From contig JANPYM010000002.1 of the NCBI GenBank assembly GCA_025890175.1, positions 2,218,763 through 2,282,762 of the forward strand: 64,000 bases of DNA, read 5' to 3'. Each line of letters begins with the position of its first letter. Within the stretch, counting starts at the first letter, position 1. A program made the translations under genes and the position numbers. Below, piece by piece: positions 1-13,300 of the stretch. The stretch comes from Ciborinia camelliae (lineage: Eukaryota; Ascomycota; Leotiomycetes; Helotiales; Sclerotiniaceae). Below the pieces are notes generated by a model. The model saw only the letters and a program-made list of their open reading frames with translations, was not told where the DNA came from and ran no database searches.

Positions 1-1392
1 TGAGCGGAGTGGTAGAAAGCCGTTTATATTCGAGCAAGATAACCACAGATTATTCGAAAAGCCGATATGACTCTGTCTTAACAAATGTGTCTGATGACCA
101 AAAATTCCAGTCACCTTGGAGTCGTTATTGGAATAGTTATTCAAACCCCAGACACACAATATCAATATCAATAACAAAAAGAGGAAGAGAAAGGGGAAGA
201 GGGAGAGCAATTAAATATTAAAACGGCTGATTCAACTTCTCATGGAGAAGATGATTCGGTAGTTCTCAAAAGAAAGAAGAAGAAAAAAAAGTGAAACTAT
301 CAACAGTAGTATGTATGAATGTAAGTATGTAAGTATGATTCGCATTGAATGTATCCGAATATAGCTGGCTGGCTGGCTGTCTGTCTGCGCACATTCAAAG
401 ATCAAGTTGAATAACTTTCTTCGGCGTTTTCTTTTCCTTCCTCATACACAGCACTGGGAAAGGTTCGGTTCTGAAATGTGAATCATCGAAAACTCCAAAC
501 TAAACTACCCTCACACTCACACTAAACTACACTAACACCCCCCTGGCTTCGTCCCATCAATTCCCCTCGCACGATCGGTATCGGTATCGGTATCGGTATT
601 GGTATCGGGCCCTGGGGTCTCTTTCACTACCTAGGTACCTATCTATGCTTAGGATGTACCGTACCGTACCGTATCGTATCGTAGGTGTTGTACTGGATCC
701 TGGAATGCTTGTTACTTACTTGCCTTATCTTGCCTTATTTATTTACTTAACCTTGGTTTACGAATTACGGTTTACGATTTGCGGGTTACGAATTACGAAT
801 TACTAGGGAAGGAGTGGAGTGAGCAGTGCAGTGAGGAGTGAGGAGTGAGGGGGAGTGAATAGATGGTATGGTATGGGGTTTTTGGTGGATTTGAGGGATG
901 GAATTTGGGGAATGGGGGTGGGGTTTATGGATATGGAATTCGGGGGATGGGGTTTCTGGATATGGAATTTGGGGGATGGGGTTTATGGATATGTATACGA
1001 CGTACGATATACGACGTACGATTGGGGGGAGGGAAGGAGGAGGGAGGAGGGAGGGAAGGGGGAAGGGGAGGGGGCTATTTATAGATTTTGATTTTGATTT
1101 TTGGGATTTGGGGTTTGGTGGTTTGGGATTTGGGATTTGGATTTGGTGGTTTTGATGGATGGGTTTATTATGTATGTATATATGTATGTATCTATGTATG
1201 GTTTATAGGTGAAGTATGTATGTATGTATATATGTATGATTTATAGATGAAGTATGTATATATGTATAGAATAAATACAATAAATAGAAATATATTCCTA
1301 TCTTCATATATCCTAGCTAGGTACCTACCTATATCTATAAAGATTTCTCTCTTCTTTGCATACATGCATGTATGGAAACTTTCCTTACTTTT

Positions 1393-1433
<41 letters not shown>

Positions 1434-1787
1434 TAACCATTGTATTGCATTGCATTTCATTGTATTGTATTATTCGAAATCGAAATCGAAATCAAGTTCA
1501 AGTTCGAGATTAACATTAACATTAACATTAACACTAACATTTGAAGATTAGGCAGGTAGAATGAACGAACGAATAAACGCATCGATTTCGGGTATTGTAT
1601 TGTATTTCATTGTATTGTATTGTATTGTATTCTATAGCTCGCGAGCATCATGTGTATCATTCATAAGTAGATCTCATCGAATCATCATCCTAATCCCCAT
1701 CCCCATCCCCATCCCGATTCACATCCACACCACCCTCTTTCTTCCTTACCCTCCTCTCCCTCCACCCTCTATCCTCCACCTTCCAAT
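1..1787. other. intergenic, microsatellite-rich
   Basis: I see no gene here. The stretch is the downstream flank of the tryptophanyl-tRNA synthetase gene on the minus strand. It holds many short tandem repeats: GGCT/GTCT near 363-390, CGGTAT near 575-605, GTACC/GTATC near 655-690, G-rich near-repeats at 890-1140, TATG-type repeats at 1165-1270, a (TC)n run near 1395-1430, ATTGT-type pentamers at 1440-1475 and 1590-1630, and TTAACA-type hexamers at 1510-1545. The short open frames in it are low-complexity translations of these repeats. Confidence 0.7.
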
Positions 1788-3388
1788 TCAAGAGGCAGCA
1801 GCAGCAGCAGCCGCCTTAGCCGCCGCCTTCTTCTCCTCAATCGCCTTCAACTTTGCCAATTTCTTCTCCTGATTCTTGGTTAATTTCCCCGCGCCCTCCG
1901 AGACGCCCTCTGCCGCCATTTCCCCCGCGCCCGCCACCGGACCAAGCGGTTTCGCATGGGGATTTCCGCCCCACACCAGCGCTTTCCGGGCCATGAAATC
2001 CGCCACTATCTCATCCGTGACCTGGGCGCGCCTCTCTTGGAAACTCTTCACGTATGCTTGCAGCTCTTGGATGCATCGGGCTTTGAGTTCGCCCGTGAGC
2101 AGCGCGCCCGATCGATACGCGTTCTTGATGTTTTCCAGCTCCGCGTCGTCTTCGAGGAAAAAGGTTAGGTATTGATACGCCACGTCTTTGTCCGTGTCGC
2201 CTCCCTTCTCCCGCTGTTCCTGCTCCGTGACCTGGCCGCCGCTAAATGCGTATTTGTTGATCTTGTTCTTGATCTTGTTGGGTTCGTCGTACATGAAGAT
2301 GGCCGAGGTGTCGACCGACGCGCTCATCTTGGACCCGGGCCCTTGGAGCGCATCGAGGAAGCGCGAGTGGATCAGCGCGGGCTTGGCGAAGTGCAGTCGG
2401 GCGGCCACGTCCCGCGTCATCCGGAAATACGGGTCTTGATCGATGGCGCAGGGGATCAGGGAGGGGATTTGCGTGGTTTTGCTTTCGTCGGTGCCGAAGA
2501 TGTGGGGGAAGGAGTTGGCGAAGGAGGTGGCGCCTTGCACGGCTCCGAAGTGGATTTTGCCTATGCAGGAACTGGGGGGGGGGGGGGGTTGGTTAGGTTT
2601 GTGTATTCTCTCTCCTATGCAAGAAGTATAGCTTACCTGTCGTTGAAACCAAACACAGCTCGTGCAACGTTTAGGGTAACGTGCTTCGAGATTCGAGTAA
2701 CGTTTTTGTAGAATTCTCCTCCCATGTAGTCGTAATCGGAAAACATGAATGTCTTCTTGGGGTCGAATCCAACAGCGATGATATCCTTTGCATTGCTATT
2801 GGTATAGCTCTGCACTTCCTCGATCGTACGTTTCTCGGAGAATATATATTTCTCATCGTCCGTAAGCATGATGATCAATGGGACATCGAATACATCTTGT
2901 AACCATCTATGAGTAGTGAGTCATCAGTACAGTCCGGAGAAATTCTAGGCCATGCAATGTGCTTCCAATGCTCGCAGGTTCTGCGAAGATCAAGCAGTCC
3001 AGAATTTCTCAACTCACTTTGTAAACTCAAAAGGAACAGTATGTCCGATATGCATACTATCACTACTTGGTCCCCGTCCTGTATACAAGAAAAACGGTTC
3101 TCCCCTCTCATGACGATCCAACATGAGATTTAAATCGCGATGACTAAACACGATTCCTCTTCTCATAAACCTATGAGGTTTATGACCAGTGACTTCTTCA
3201 AATCTCTTCAAATCCGCCTCCTCGATCTTCTTGGTTCCAAATTCATCGATCAAAGTTAAGTAATTGATAGCCTTTGCGATTCCATCTGCGCCAATTTCTC
3301 CAGCGACATTGTAGGGATCGACGGTTTGTTTGGTGGTAGGAGCATCAGTTGCCAAACTGGCGGCGAGGGTGGGTTCCGCGTCTGTCAT
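1788..3388 (-). CDS. WRS1: cytosolic tryptophanyl-tRNA synthetase
   Basis: Charges tRNA-Trp with tryptophan using ATP (class Ic aminoacyl-tRNA synthetase), in the cytosol. Three exons on the minus strand: 3388-3018, 2906-2637 and 2571-1788, giving 474 residues. Both introns are GT-AG and keep phase (TTTACAAA/GTGAGT and GACAG/GTAAGC donors). The HIGH motif is present as HIGH at residues 113-116 (context [13 protein letters not shown]), and the KMSKS loop as KMSAS at 295-299, the form typical of eukaryotic cytosolic TrpRS. The first intron joins K-W-L-Q-D-V-F and the second joins F-N-D-S-S-C-I-G-K, as expected in the Rossmann-fold core. The C-terminus ends in a lysine/alanine-rich tail (about residues 440-474) that looks disordered. 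No mitochondrial presequence is seen at the N-terminus. Intron 2 (2572-2636) carries an unusual run of C residues directly before its AG. Confidence 0.96.
2574..2588 (-). repeat. 15-nt poly-C tract at 3' splice site of WRS1 intron 2
   Basis: On the transcribed strand the last intron of the tryptophanyl-tRNA synthetase gene ends in fifteen uninterrupted C residues followed directly by AG. Most fungal introns have a short mixed or T-rich pyrimidine stretch here. The run sits inside the polypyrimidine-tract position and is likely to be length-polymorphic. Confidence 0.85.
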
Positions 3389-4100
3389 GGTGGTGAGAGT
3401 TGGGGGGTCACTGTTTTTGGTTTGGGGGGAGAGGAGGGGTTATTTGTTCTTTATTATTTATTGATAGAGGGGGGAATTATTGCCGTGTTATCGTCCCATC
3501 TCGTCGGCGGTGAACGAGTCTCAATTATATATGGTCACGTGGAGAAAGATGAGATATTTCCAATTTCCAATTAGAATTGATTAGAATTGATTGCTTTGTT
3601 TAAGCTGACTGACTGACGTCGATGGATTTGAACCTTCGAAGCTCTGAGGGGGGGTTAGTAGTTATCTCTTGTGTATCTTTCGAATATCTTCCAAATATTC
3701 AATTCAATGTCAATCAATCAATCCTCTCTCATTTGAACCCTCGAATAATCATCAAATTATTTTAGTAATAATAATTTACAATAATAAATATAAACCACCC
3801 ATCCCATCTCCATTAACCACCGACCTTGCACTAAGCCCAAAATAAACCAAAATCTGGGGAAGAGAGATCAGGCGAGCAAATCCCTTCAATGTTCCAGAAG
3901 CTCTCCAATCCACATCATCAAGATCAACAATCATACCACCCAACATTCGACTCCTCATCCAACTTTTTTCTTCCGTTCATTCTTTTCTTTCCCATCATCC
4001 CCCGATACCTTTTGTACCATCACAGAAACTACATACCTACATGTATACCACGAACAATTAAACACCTAATCAATTCAATCCTCGACATAAATCTTCAACC
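3389..4100. other. divergent intergenic/promoter region WRS1-UPS1
   Basis: This is the shared upstream region of two divergently transcribed genes, so it should contain both promoters. No further gene is recognisable. A short stretch near 3615-3650 resembles a tRNA T-arm on the minus strand but lacks the rest of a tRNA. Confidence 0.6.
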
Positions 4101-4829
4101 ATGGTTAAATTCTACGAATCATCCTACTCTTATGATTACTCCTTCCCCGCCGTTACTCTCGCCTACTTCCTCCGCTACCCAAATCCTCATAGCACGCATG
4201 TGCTCTCGACCGATGTGATATCGCGCACCATCGACCCGGAAACCGGTCGTTTGCGCACGCTGCGCATCCATCGCAAATCCACGCGTCTGCCGTCGGCAGT
4301 TCTCAAGCTTCTGCCCAAAAGCGTGCTCGGAAATGTGAGGAGCGATAGAAGCGAATCGTATATCTTGGAGACGTCGGAGGTGGATGTCAAAGAAGGCTGG
4401 ATGAAGACGGAGAGTCGGAATTTGGATTGGACGGGCGTTTTGAGTGTGGTGGAGAGACAGAGTTTTCATAGAACCGTGGGGAAGGAGGATAAGGATAAGG
4501 GCGAGGGTTTTAGCGTTGGGCCCGGGGTCACGGGCGTGAGGACTCAGGTTATGTTTCGTAGTCGATTGGGGGATCGATTGAGGGCGATGAGGAAGGTTGG
4601 GGAGGAGGAAGGGGAGGAGGAAAAGAAAGGGTGGTTGGCTAGTTGGAGTACAAAGGGGGTACAGAGGAGTATTGAGGCGATTGCTAGTAGGAAGACGGAA
4701 AATCAGTTGGGGAAGAGTAAGGAGGGGATGATGGTTGTGTTGGAGAGGATGAGAAATGGTGGGTTGGTGGGGGTATTGGATGGGATGAGAAGGGATCGGG
4801 AATTGATGTTTGCAGGCGTGGACCGATGA
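4101..4829 (+). CDS. PRELI/MSF1-family mitochondrial phospholipid transfer protein, UPS1-like
   Basis: Single-exon gene of 242 residues. The N-terminal ~190 residues look like the PRELI/MSF1 domain: an amphipathic start, then RYPNPHSTHVLSTDVISR (about residues 25-42) and R-TLR-HRKSTRLPS, closely matching the pattern of yeast Ups1 (RYPNP..S.HVLS.D.ISR...LRT.R...KS..LP). A central TRNLDWTG-like segment (ESRNLDWTGV) also fits the family. Ups1/PRELI proteins bind Mdm35/TRIAP1 in the intermembrane space and shuttle phosphatidic acid to the inner membrane for cardiolipin synthesis. That function is inferred from the family. The start lies in CAACCATGG, a good context. The protein is longer than yeast Ups1 (about 175 residues) because of a charged loop near 125-180 and a C-terminal extension. 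Ups2/Ups3-type paralogues lack the RYPNP and ISR pattern, so UPS1 is the better assignment. Confidence 0.88.
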   Translation: MVKFYESSYSYDYSFPAVTLAYFLRYPNPHSTHVLSTDVISRTIDPETGRLRTLRIHRKSTRLPSAVLKLLPKSVLGNVRSDRSESYILETSEVDVKEGWMKTESRNLDWTGVLSVVERQSFHRTVGKEDKDKGEGFSVGPGVTGVRTQVMFRSRLGDRLRAMRKVGEEEGEEEKKGWLASWSTKGVQRSIEAIASRKTENQLGKSKEGMMVVLERMRNGGLVGVLDGMRRDRELMFAGVDR

Positions 4830-5537
4830 ATCTTGAATGAGAGATTATGAGATATGATGGGCATACATGAAGATACCATGGAGGAAGGTGAACATACCCG
4901 GATACGGTGGAAAGACAGCGGTGAGATACGAAGCACGGAAACGCTCTTTTATGAACGTCATTATCCTACACTTCCGTTGGGCGGCGGGCCTTTGTATTAA
5001 AATACACACAGAAAACATACGGGAGCGAGGAGTTTGGGAATCAAACTACAGGCGTTTTGGGGGCAGTCCACTCTCATTTGATTGTATCACATTATATGAA
5101 AATGTATCAAATTTCAAACATAATTTGCTATGGTTCCCGTCGTTTTATACATGAAATCACTTTTGCACGGTTTGGTATTTCTATGTGCGAAGACGAGAAT
5201 GCCATTTTGGCCTAATTTATTGATTCCAGACTGTTTCGAAAATATTGAGCAACATGATGAATACACCTGAGCTTATAATAGGGGTTTGTTATTAGCTCTT
5301 AGCAAGCTTCACAAAATGGTTTATAATCCCCGGTCGGCCTTTTCCCCCAGTCCAGCTCGGTGATTTTTTCCAATATCATAAAAAATTATAGCACAATGCA
5401 TGACCACTTTCCATCAAAGCACTTTAAATATTATTAGATTTTTGTTTTGATATACATAGGTACCTAAATATTCAAACCTATCCATTTATTTATGCGCGCC
5501 TAAAGTTACATGCATCATAACACCAACATTCCGCCTC
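4830..5537. other. convergent intergenic region
   Basis: This is the 3' flank of both the UPS1-like gene (+) and the carboxypeptidase gene (-). It is A+T-rich and I see no gene or structured element in it. Confidence 0.6.
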
Positions 5538-7366
5538 TTAAATTGGGGGACTGTTTCCAGTTCCCAAAGGACCGTTACTCTGCTCAACATCCGGCTGCGT
5601 CGTAAACGGCACGGTGCTAGTCAGCGAATCGATACGTCCCAACAAGTACTCCAGGGTTCTATAACTCGCCGATGGCGCATACTGAGGAATCATATGACCG
5701 CTCAAGTTTACATAGACGAAGGTGAGGTTGCGCTCCGTATGTGTGGTGCCCAGAACACCCGAGGCGGCTGTTGACGAAGCGGAGAGTTCGTTGTGGTAGG
5801 GGACGTAGAAGGGGTCCGAGGGCTTGGTTTGGAATCCTTGGGCGCCGTTCCATGTCATGTTTTGGATCCCGAGGAGCGTGCCGTTGGCGATAAGCACCAT
5901 GTCGAGTGCGCCGTGGCCGATGACGGTACGTTTGGAACGTTCGATGACCGAGGGGAGAACGGTCAGAGCGGATTGGAAAGACGTATCGGTTCCGTTGACG
6001 AAGACGGGGTTGGCGGAACATGAACTCCAATCCATGTTTGGTGCGTTGATGGCCTTTTGCACATCGGTTCGGTTGAAATAGATATCTGCACCAGCTGGGA
6101 CGTAGTCAAAGGAGCCGGGGAATCCTAATACGTCCCAGAGGTTGGGACAGGTGGTTGCGACTTGGTAGATGTCCCAGCAGGGGTTTATTCTGGAGACTTC
6201 GTTGTAGATCATATCGAAGACGTCACATTCGTCCGTGGTTGAGATTCCATCAGCGCCTGTGCCGGGGAGGACAGAGGGGAAGGGACCGGGTGGGGGGTAA
6301 GTCAGATACTTGGAAAGATAGTCGGTGTAGCCGCAGGAATCAGATACGTTATGAATGAACTGGTTGTAGGTGTCGTTGAATGGGAAGAGTCCTTTCCAGT
6401 AATCAACGAATTGGACGGCTGGAATTTGTTCTTCGATGGCATTGTAGGTGATCACGGGGTCGTAGATCATAGTTGCTTCGAGGTTATAATACTTTGGTCA
6501 AGTCGTTAGCTCAAATCCATACCTTGCTGAGGGCAATACTCACAGTTTTTGTATCATTCTTATTAAACATAGCATCGGCGATATAAGGAACATAATATCC
6601 CGCGTAAGATTCACCAGTAATGTAGACCTTTCGACCATGCAAATCAAAAGTATCGACGAAATTCTCCCAAAATCCAAGGAATTGTGCAGCGGAATCTTCT
6701 TCGCTAGTGGCGGTAGGTATTCCTTGTGAGAAACCTGTACCGACGGGTTGGTCAACCCACACGACGTTTGTGAGATTTACCCAGGTCCATGGGTTTTTCA
6801 CTGGGGCGTAGGTTCCGTATTGCCAGGTCCAGGGACCGTTTTCTTGCATGATTCCTTCGAGGGATGAGCATCCGGGCTGGTGTAGTAATTAGTCATGAGC
6901 TAGATATGAGTGGCTGCGGTGTTGTAACTTACACCTCCGTTGAGCCAAATGAGAATTTCATCAGAAGCTAATTCATTTGTCGATGGGTAGAACCAAAAGT
7001 ATAGTTGTCTCGACTCGTCTGCATCTTTCGAAATTGGCATTAAACCAGCATAAGATTCTCCGACATCAAAATCGACCTCTGGGATAGCGGTACCGTTCAC
7101 ACTGTATTCTATAAACTTATGAGTAGTTTTCCTTATAACTTTATCCGAGAACACTTACTAGCAGTGGAATTGGTCAAGTATGGAAAAGAAGTCGCCCTCT
7201 TCTCATATTGCTGTTCTCTCTTCGGAGCCGCATCTCTAGCTTTATGCATGTGCTTAAGCGGCTTATCCTGCTTGCCAACATGCCTCAAGCTTCTTCCAGA
7301 ATGAAGAGAAGCTTCAGCAATTCCACCTGCAATTGCAAGTGTGGAAACCACGGTTGAGAAACGCAT
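5538..7366 (-). CDS. secreted serine carboxypeptidase (peptidase family S10)
   Basis: Four exons on the minus strand: 7366-7159, 7108-6933, 6876-6544 and 6491-5538, giving 556 residues. All introns are 50-56 bp, GT-AG and phase-consistent. The first ~19 residues form a signal peptide ([19 protein letters not shown]), followed by a basic propeptide with a KR site before the mature-like region. The S10 catalytic triad is complete: Ser218 in GESYAGYY, Asp436 in GHGALDMVL and His505 in SGHMIP. The oxyanion/substrate segment [13 protein letters not shown] is rebuilt across the second intron and [11 protein letters not shown] follows. Several N-x-S/T sites suggest glycosylation. The enzyme should remove C-terminal residues from peptides in an acidic extracellular or vacuolar setting. 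It resembles the secreted fungal carboxypeptidase S1 group more than vacuolar CPY or membrane-bound Kex1: there is no C-terminal membrane segment. Confidence 0.95.
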
Positions 7367-10300
7367 CTTGTCTGATCACTCAAGTAACAAGACAAAACTC
7401 GAGATCGTATGGGAGTATTGCGGGTGTGTGAAGAAGCAACAACCTCCAATTGAATGGGGCGTGGAGAGTTTAAGTCATTTGAGATTCAGAACTCCTAAAA
7501 GAAAAGAGAGCTTAGAGCTACTGAAGCTCTCATTTCATGTAAGTTTTCATGCCTATGACGATGTGGAGGGACTACCCTAGTTCTGATTGATTAATCTTGA
7601 ACTAATCCAATCTTTCACCCTACCTCATGACAATTTAGCCTATCCGAGAAAGGCATGTATGGTACGGTTAAAAAAGGTACGAGCGGCTGAATACTAGGAG
7701 GTGAATCTTCAATCAAGGGTACTAGTATATCTTTCCCCGTTTTTGATATACTGCACTGCAGATTTCTTCAAGAATCTTTCCCCGCCCCGTTTTGGTACGG
7801 GTAGACTGCAGATATCTTCAAGACATCGCTTGCCGGCTTTTAGCTCTCCCTCTTGTACCTTTTCACCTGCCTTTCTGAGTTTAGTGGTTACTTACTATAT
7901 TCACTAGACAATTGTTGTCAACTTGTCGCTTTATTAGAGTTTAAAAATCCGATGCTATCGGTAATGAATATTTGTTGATCATGTAATCCTATTCGCTACT
8001 TGCATACGATAAGCTCAAAGTTCAAACTCGGTCAACCTTGGAAATTAGAACTTGGAGCTTGGAAGACTGGAGAGTCCACGGGTGACGGGTAGTAGTGGAG
8101 TTGAAACTTGACAGCAATGAAGACTGAAGTGTGGACTATACCGGTATGAGTCTGAGTCCTGAGTCCTGACTGACTGGCTGGCTGTGGAATTGCGGGATCA
8201 CCACAATGCGGATACCGGTACTTGTACTTGTAGTATCTAGTTGCACAGTACACAGTGCACTGGACATACTAGCACGGGAGTGCTTTGGCAGTGAAAACGC
8301 GTAGTGGTACTGCACTGGCCGGTCTGTCTATTCCATCTATTCCATATGTATTAGGTAAGCTTGAGTTAAAGTTACAGACTTACAGTAATATATTAATTCT
8401 TTTCAAATTTCAAATCATCCAATTCATCCAAACTTGAAACATATTGAAGTCTTCTTTTTCTTTGCTTTTGGCTGATTCTTTCCTGATCCAGCTTCAACCC
8501 CCCAGTGTCTTTATCTTAGTAAGGTTTTTCTTTTTCTTGAGCCTCGCTAAGGTACCTACTGTAATAAAATACCGCCTATGAGCTATTTTCACCCCCCGGA
8601 CATTTTCTACGTATTGTCTCATATGTATATCCATCTAACATCACACCCAAGAAAAGATATACACACCCCATTTCGAACCGAACTTTATCCGCAAATGATT
8701 TTCATTATGTCTCTTTCCAATTAATGGTAAATTTTGTACGCCCGGTGAGCTTCTATTCCCGGTGAGCTTTTTCATGTACTATGGACCGTCCATCTAATCT
8801 TGGCCATCAAAAATTGCAAAATGATCATCATGAGAAGATACCTTATCATCATCCTGTATTCTATATTATATTATTTTCATAATACATGTTGCCCGAAATT
8901 CACATGCTCAATTGATTTCTATCATTGAATATCCCCCCCCGCCGCCGCATGTTATATTTGGGTATGCAAGAGTACCTACTCAATATATATCTTGATATCT
9001 CGAATTAGAGCTTAAACTTCACATGGAATACCAAAACATGCGATTCGTTCCGGAGCTCAAATCCTACAGGGCATATAGTATTTTCATCTGAGGATGTACG
9101 GAGCCAATCCTATCAAATCTGGTCATATATATGATGGGGGAGATGGTAACACTGCATTAATTTGTACAGGACTTATTGTAATTTACCGATTGAGGTTCAA
9201 TGCCGTGTGGAACGGGAGCCTACTTCTCGTATTTCCGTTGTGCCAAGTGGTTGCGGGAAATTTATCTGGTTGCTGTGTTGTTAAGTGCCGATAGTTGTGG
9301 TATATGCTGGTGACAGTGAGAATCACGGCAAAAGATAAGAGTCTAGATCTGTCCTAGACATTTCTCCAAACTCTCCGAATAGCTCTAGTATCAGCTGTAT
9401 CGAAACGAGATTTTAATTACGGCTAGGACTATGGCTTCAGTGGCAGTGACTGTGACTGGCATGGCCTTTCTTTTGCGCAGAGTCATCCTGCTTACCAGAT
9501 GTTTAATGGACTCTTGCAAATGGCAGTATTTGCCATTATAGACTCTTTTGAATGGTAAAGATTGGAGAGACACTCTCGATTTGTATCGGCCATGATATCA
9601 AAGTAACTTATTGTCTAAACAATTTGTACTAATGGAGCTTGTGGAGGAGAGAGGGGAAGGGGGGAGCTCTGAGAAGACTTATATGCAAAACAAGAACGAG
9701 ACAAAGATGGTGAATAGAGCTAGACTCCTGCCTTACCCTAAAGCTAATGTGCTATTGCCCCAATGATACGCGTTCACCATGCCATGCTAGCTCCAAACTT
9801 CTTGTTCAAAGCCCTTAATTTAGTCCATCATGCTGGCCCAACTTTACCAATGCTAACTCAATGACTTTCCTTTTGAATGTCCGCGATATGCAGATATACT
9901 TGATAGCGAGAACCACACTCGAGAGAGAGGAGAGTCTTGACCTATCGTCTTCTAAAAAATACCTCGAGATGAGTAAAGTACGGTTGGTAGTATCCTGGCA
10001 GTAACCTTGCATTCATACCAGCTGTTGAAATTATGAATTGCGGCTTTTCGGAAACCCGAGATAGTGCGATCGATGGCTGAGAAATGCTACGGAAATTGTT
10101 CAATATTCTCGTCTTCTCGTAGCTTTTACTGCTACGGTGCTGTGCGGAGATGCTCAAATACAGCTCGTAGTGAAATTAGGTGATATCAAACGTGATGGGC
10201 AAATCTTCGTTCTATTTCCGGAGTAAGCTAAGAGTAGGTATTCAAGTGTTCAACATGTCTCATTAGCCGATATAGTTAAGCTATGTTGAATGGGCGAAGA

Positions 10301-13300
10301 CGACTTCCATAGGGCGCCTTGAAGATGATGCAAACATATCGGGCTCTCGATAATATTGAAGTAAGAGGGAAGCTAGGTGTCATGATTTGTCAGACTCTCT
10401 TCCTCCGCTACTTCAACACAAATTTTGCCGTGTCCATATATTTAACCATCCATGGGGACTAGATAGTGATTAGTGACTCAACGGTTGTAACAATGAGAAT
10501 ACATAGCAAGGAATTTGACAGGGAGAGGCACAAGGTAGAGATGAGGGCCCGAGGACTACTTGTGTTTGAAGAGATACCATCAGACAATGAAGAAACCATG
10601 AAAGTTACTGTTCCTAGAGTCTAGATCTCCGAGCTAGAAATGAAACTACTGGGAGAGCCGAGATATATTGTACAAGTTTGAGGGGGGAAGAACAAACTGA
10701 ATTGCGATCTCTGGATTTCTCGCCGCTGATTCGGTATAATACAAGAGACATACTAGTCTGATAGCGAACTCCGTGCTCCCTTTTGCTCACATGCCACTGG
10801 GGGTGGTGTAATTTCCTGATACTTGGACGAAAGGTTGGAAAATTGCACAACTTTCATATAACTGACAACGATGAATACTCACTAGGTATATTTTAACCTC
10901 TATCATCTGACTAGCTTCAGCTTGTGCTACTTCAATCAAAGCTTCAGAAGCCCAATCGACATATTTCTATGTAGCATGCTGGGCTGGGTGAGAGATAAAT
11001 TTTACAATTTGATGGATTGAATTTTTGCTCCAAGTGCATGAGAAACCTCAGTAGTGTAAAAGGAAGACCCTTTCGTACCCCGGAGAGATAAATATGTTTC
11101 CTGAGATGGAATTAACCATTCAGCTCATCGAACATTTGCTACACAGAATCCTTGAGCCATATCTGAGCGTCCCGGACTGTTCAAGAATAGACAGCAATCT
11201 CCGTGATGGTGAATGTCGGAAAGTAACTGCGGCCTGTCAAACTTTTCATCGATGAGTATTTAAAATTCTGCTATGCGAAAGGCATACACACACGAGAAGA
11301 ATCCGAGGTTTTCCGATACAGGTGGTGTGCGCAGCTCCCGGAGCCCTGTTCAGTTATCCCATCATGCAAATATAGAGTTTATAGGAATTACAACATTTGA
11401 ATTGCTTCCGTCCGATAAGGATTGATATTTTCGCATAAACCATTATCATTGATACATTACATAGGTATTCTTCGCAACTTATCAATACCATCACAAACTT
11501 GTTATAGTCTGAAAACTGTCTGAGCACTAGACGAAATATACTGGACGGGATTCACTGGATGAGATCGGTGAGATAGGAGCCAGATGATCTAAAAGAAATC
11601 AGACGAGTCCCAGAACTTCACCTCCTTATTCTTCTTGACATTTAAAGTTTTAGGAACCGGGCAAAGGGTCAGGAAGTTGTAGGCCTTACAAGAAGAGACT
11701 TCAAGGGCAATCTTAATCGAAGGAGGTCGGTGTGCAAAAGTGCTTATATCCTTTACTAGCTTAGGTATAGGGTAGGTAGCTTTAGGTTGCCATCTATTCT
11801 TAATTCTTGGTTGTAATATCTAATCATGATGAGATGATAATTGGGTATATTAATTACCCCCGTAACTGTATGGAATCGAGAACGACAACATAATATACTA
11901 GTTCGAGAAGCGGATGTGTGCTAGAAGTAGGTATGATATACTCGATTGATATGGTCTCAAGAACAGCTCTAAAGCGCAACGTCCAATTCTCCCTGCCTTG
12001 CTCCGAGAGAAGACAGTTTCTTTCTCCCTGGTTACTTCCCGGGCTTGCAAGTCATCCTTCCTTTTCTTATACCACAACCAGAATATTCATGCCCTTGCTG
12101 AAGCCCTGTGGCACTCACGCCACGTTTTGCCAACCACGCTCCACGTGGAAAAAGGCTATCATTTAGTTATCCATTCACATACTCAGTCTCCACCCCTCAA
12201 TCTAGATGACCGTTAACTCGTCCAAAAGACCCTAGTGAATAAGTGGAATTTGGAGGAGTTTAATCGTGATCCGGAACATAAACATACATAAGAATACCAA
12301 AAGAGTACCACGCCAAGTAGATCGTTTCACAGATTTTCAGGGCCAAAATATGGCACTAGGACGTCATGTTGCTTATCCAATTAATACAGACCCATAAGAA
12401 AGCAGCTGTACTTTTACACCGAGAGCACGTTAGATACTTCTTATCCCAATTTAGAATATGCATTCGACACTGTCTCGTCTTTCATAGCAATGTGAATGTC
12501 GATGAGATTTGATAGAGTGAATGGGAATAACAGATTATCTGGCAAATATATAAAAAGAAATCGACAGTGAAACTAACAACATGGGATATTCAGACTGGAG
12601 ATTCAAGTCAGGGGAAATTGATATGTTGAAACCAGGTAGGTGGTTGATATTCCTACAAATGAATAATGAGAATCATCACCCCCTTCGAAATCTCTCTGTC
12701 TTTTTGTGCCCGTCTCTGACTTTTGTTTCGAAGAATATCAAAGACTACACCTCCTTCAAATATATAGCCGCTCATCCTCTCTATCGGATTCACGTATTCA
12801 CCTATTGAAAGCTTAGATACATTTTATTCCCCATGTGATTATATATAATACCCCTACTTACGCTACACCCCGGCCACCTGTGAATTCTCTAGTCAGGGGT
12901 GAATGTAAAAAGAGGGTCAACTTCAAAGGCTTGTCACCAATAGGACTGCGTACCCCCAAAGATTCCGCCGGGCAGTTGGAGAAGAGATTAGATTTTGAAG
13001 ACCACAACAAGTGAAGGTGAGTGGTCGTTAGCAAAGTCTAAATCCTGTGGTAACGGAGTTTTAAGGCAAATGTCAAACGATTCAAGTATCAACGGCAAAT
13101 ATTTGACCCCGTGAGATCAAAATCCAAGACACAAATCAAAGAACATCAACACGCTATTCTTATACTTTTGTCTTTTGAACATGTATACACACCCATTCTA
13201 TTGTCCATACTTTTGATCATCGAGTGTATGCCAAAGTTATTTGGAAAATGAGATCATTTGCATTGCATACTTCCCACCACATCCCGTATCACCTAACCAC

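Noticed and set aside
1510..1545. Possible telomere-like TTAACA repeats
   Set aside because: Only four to five copies, not the TTAGGG unit of filamentous ascomycetes, and flanked by ordinary unique sequence and genes.
2172..2711. 179-codon open frame on the plus strand
   Set aside because: Antisense shadow of the tryptophanyl-tRNA synthetase exons on the minus strand.
3610..3650. tRNA-like T-arm (GGTTCAAATCC) on the minus strand
   Set aside because: No A box, no matching acceptor stem and no anticodon arm at proper spacing; at most a tRNA fragment.
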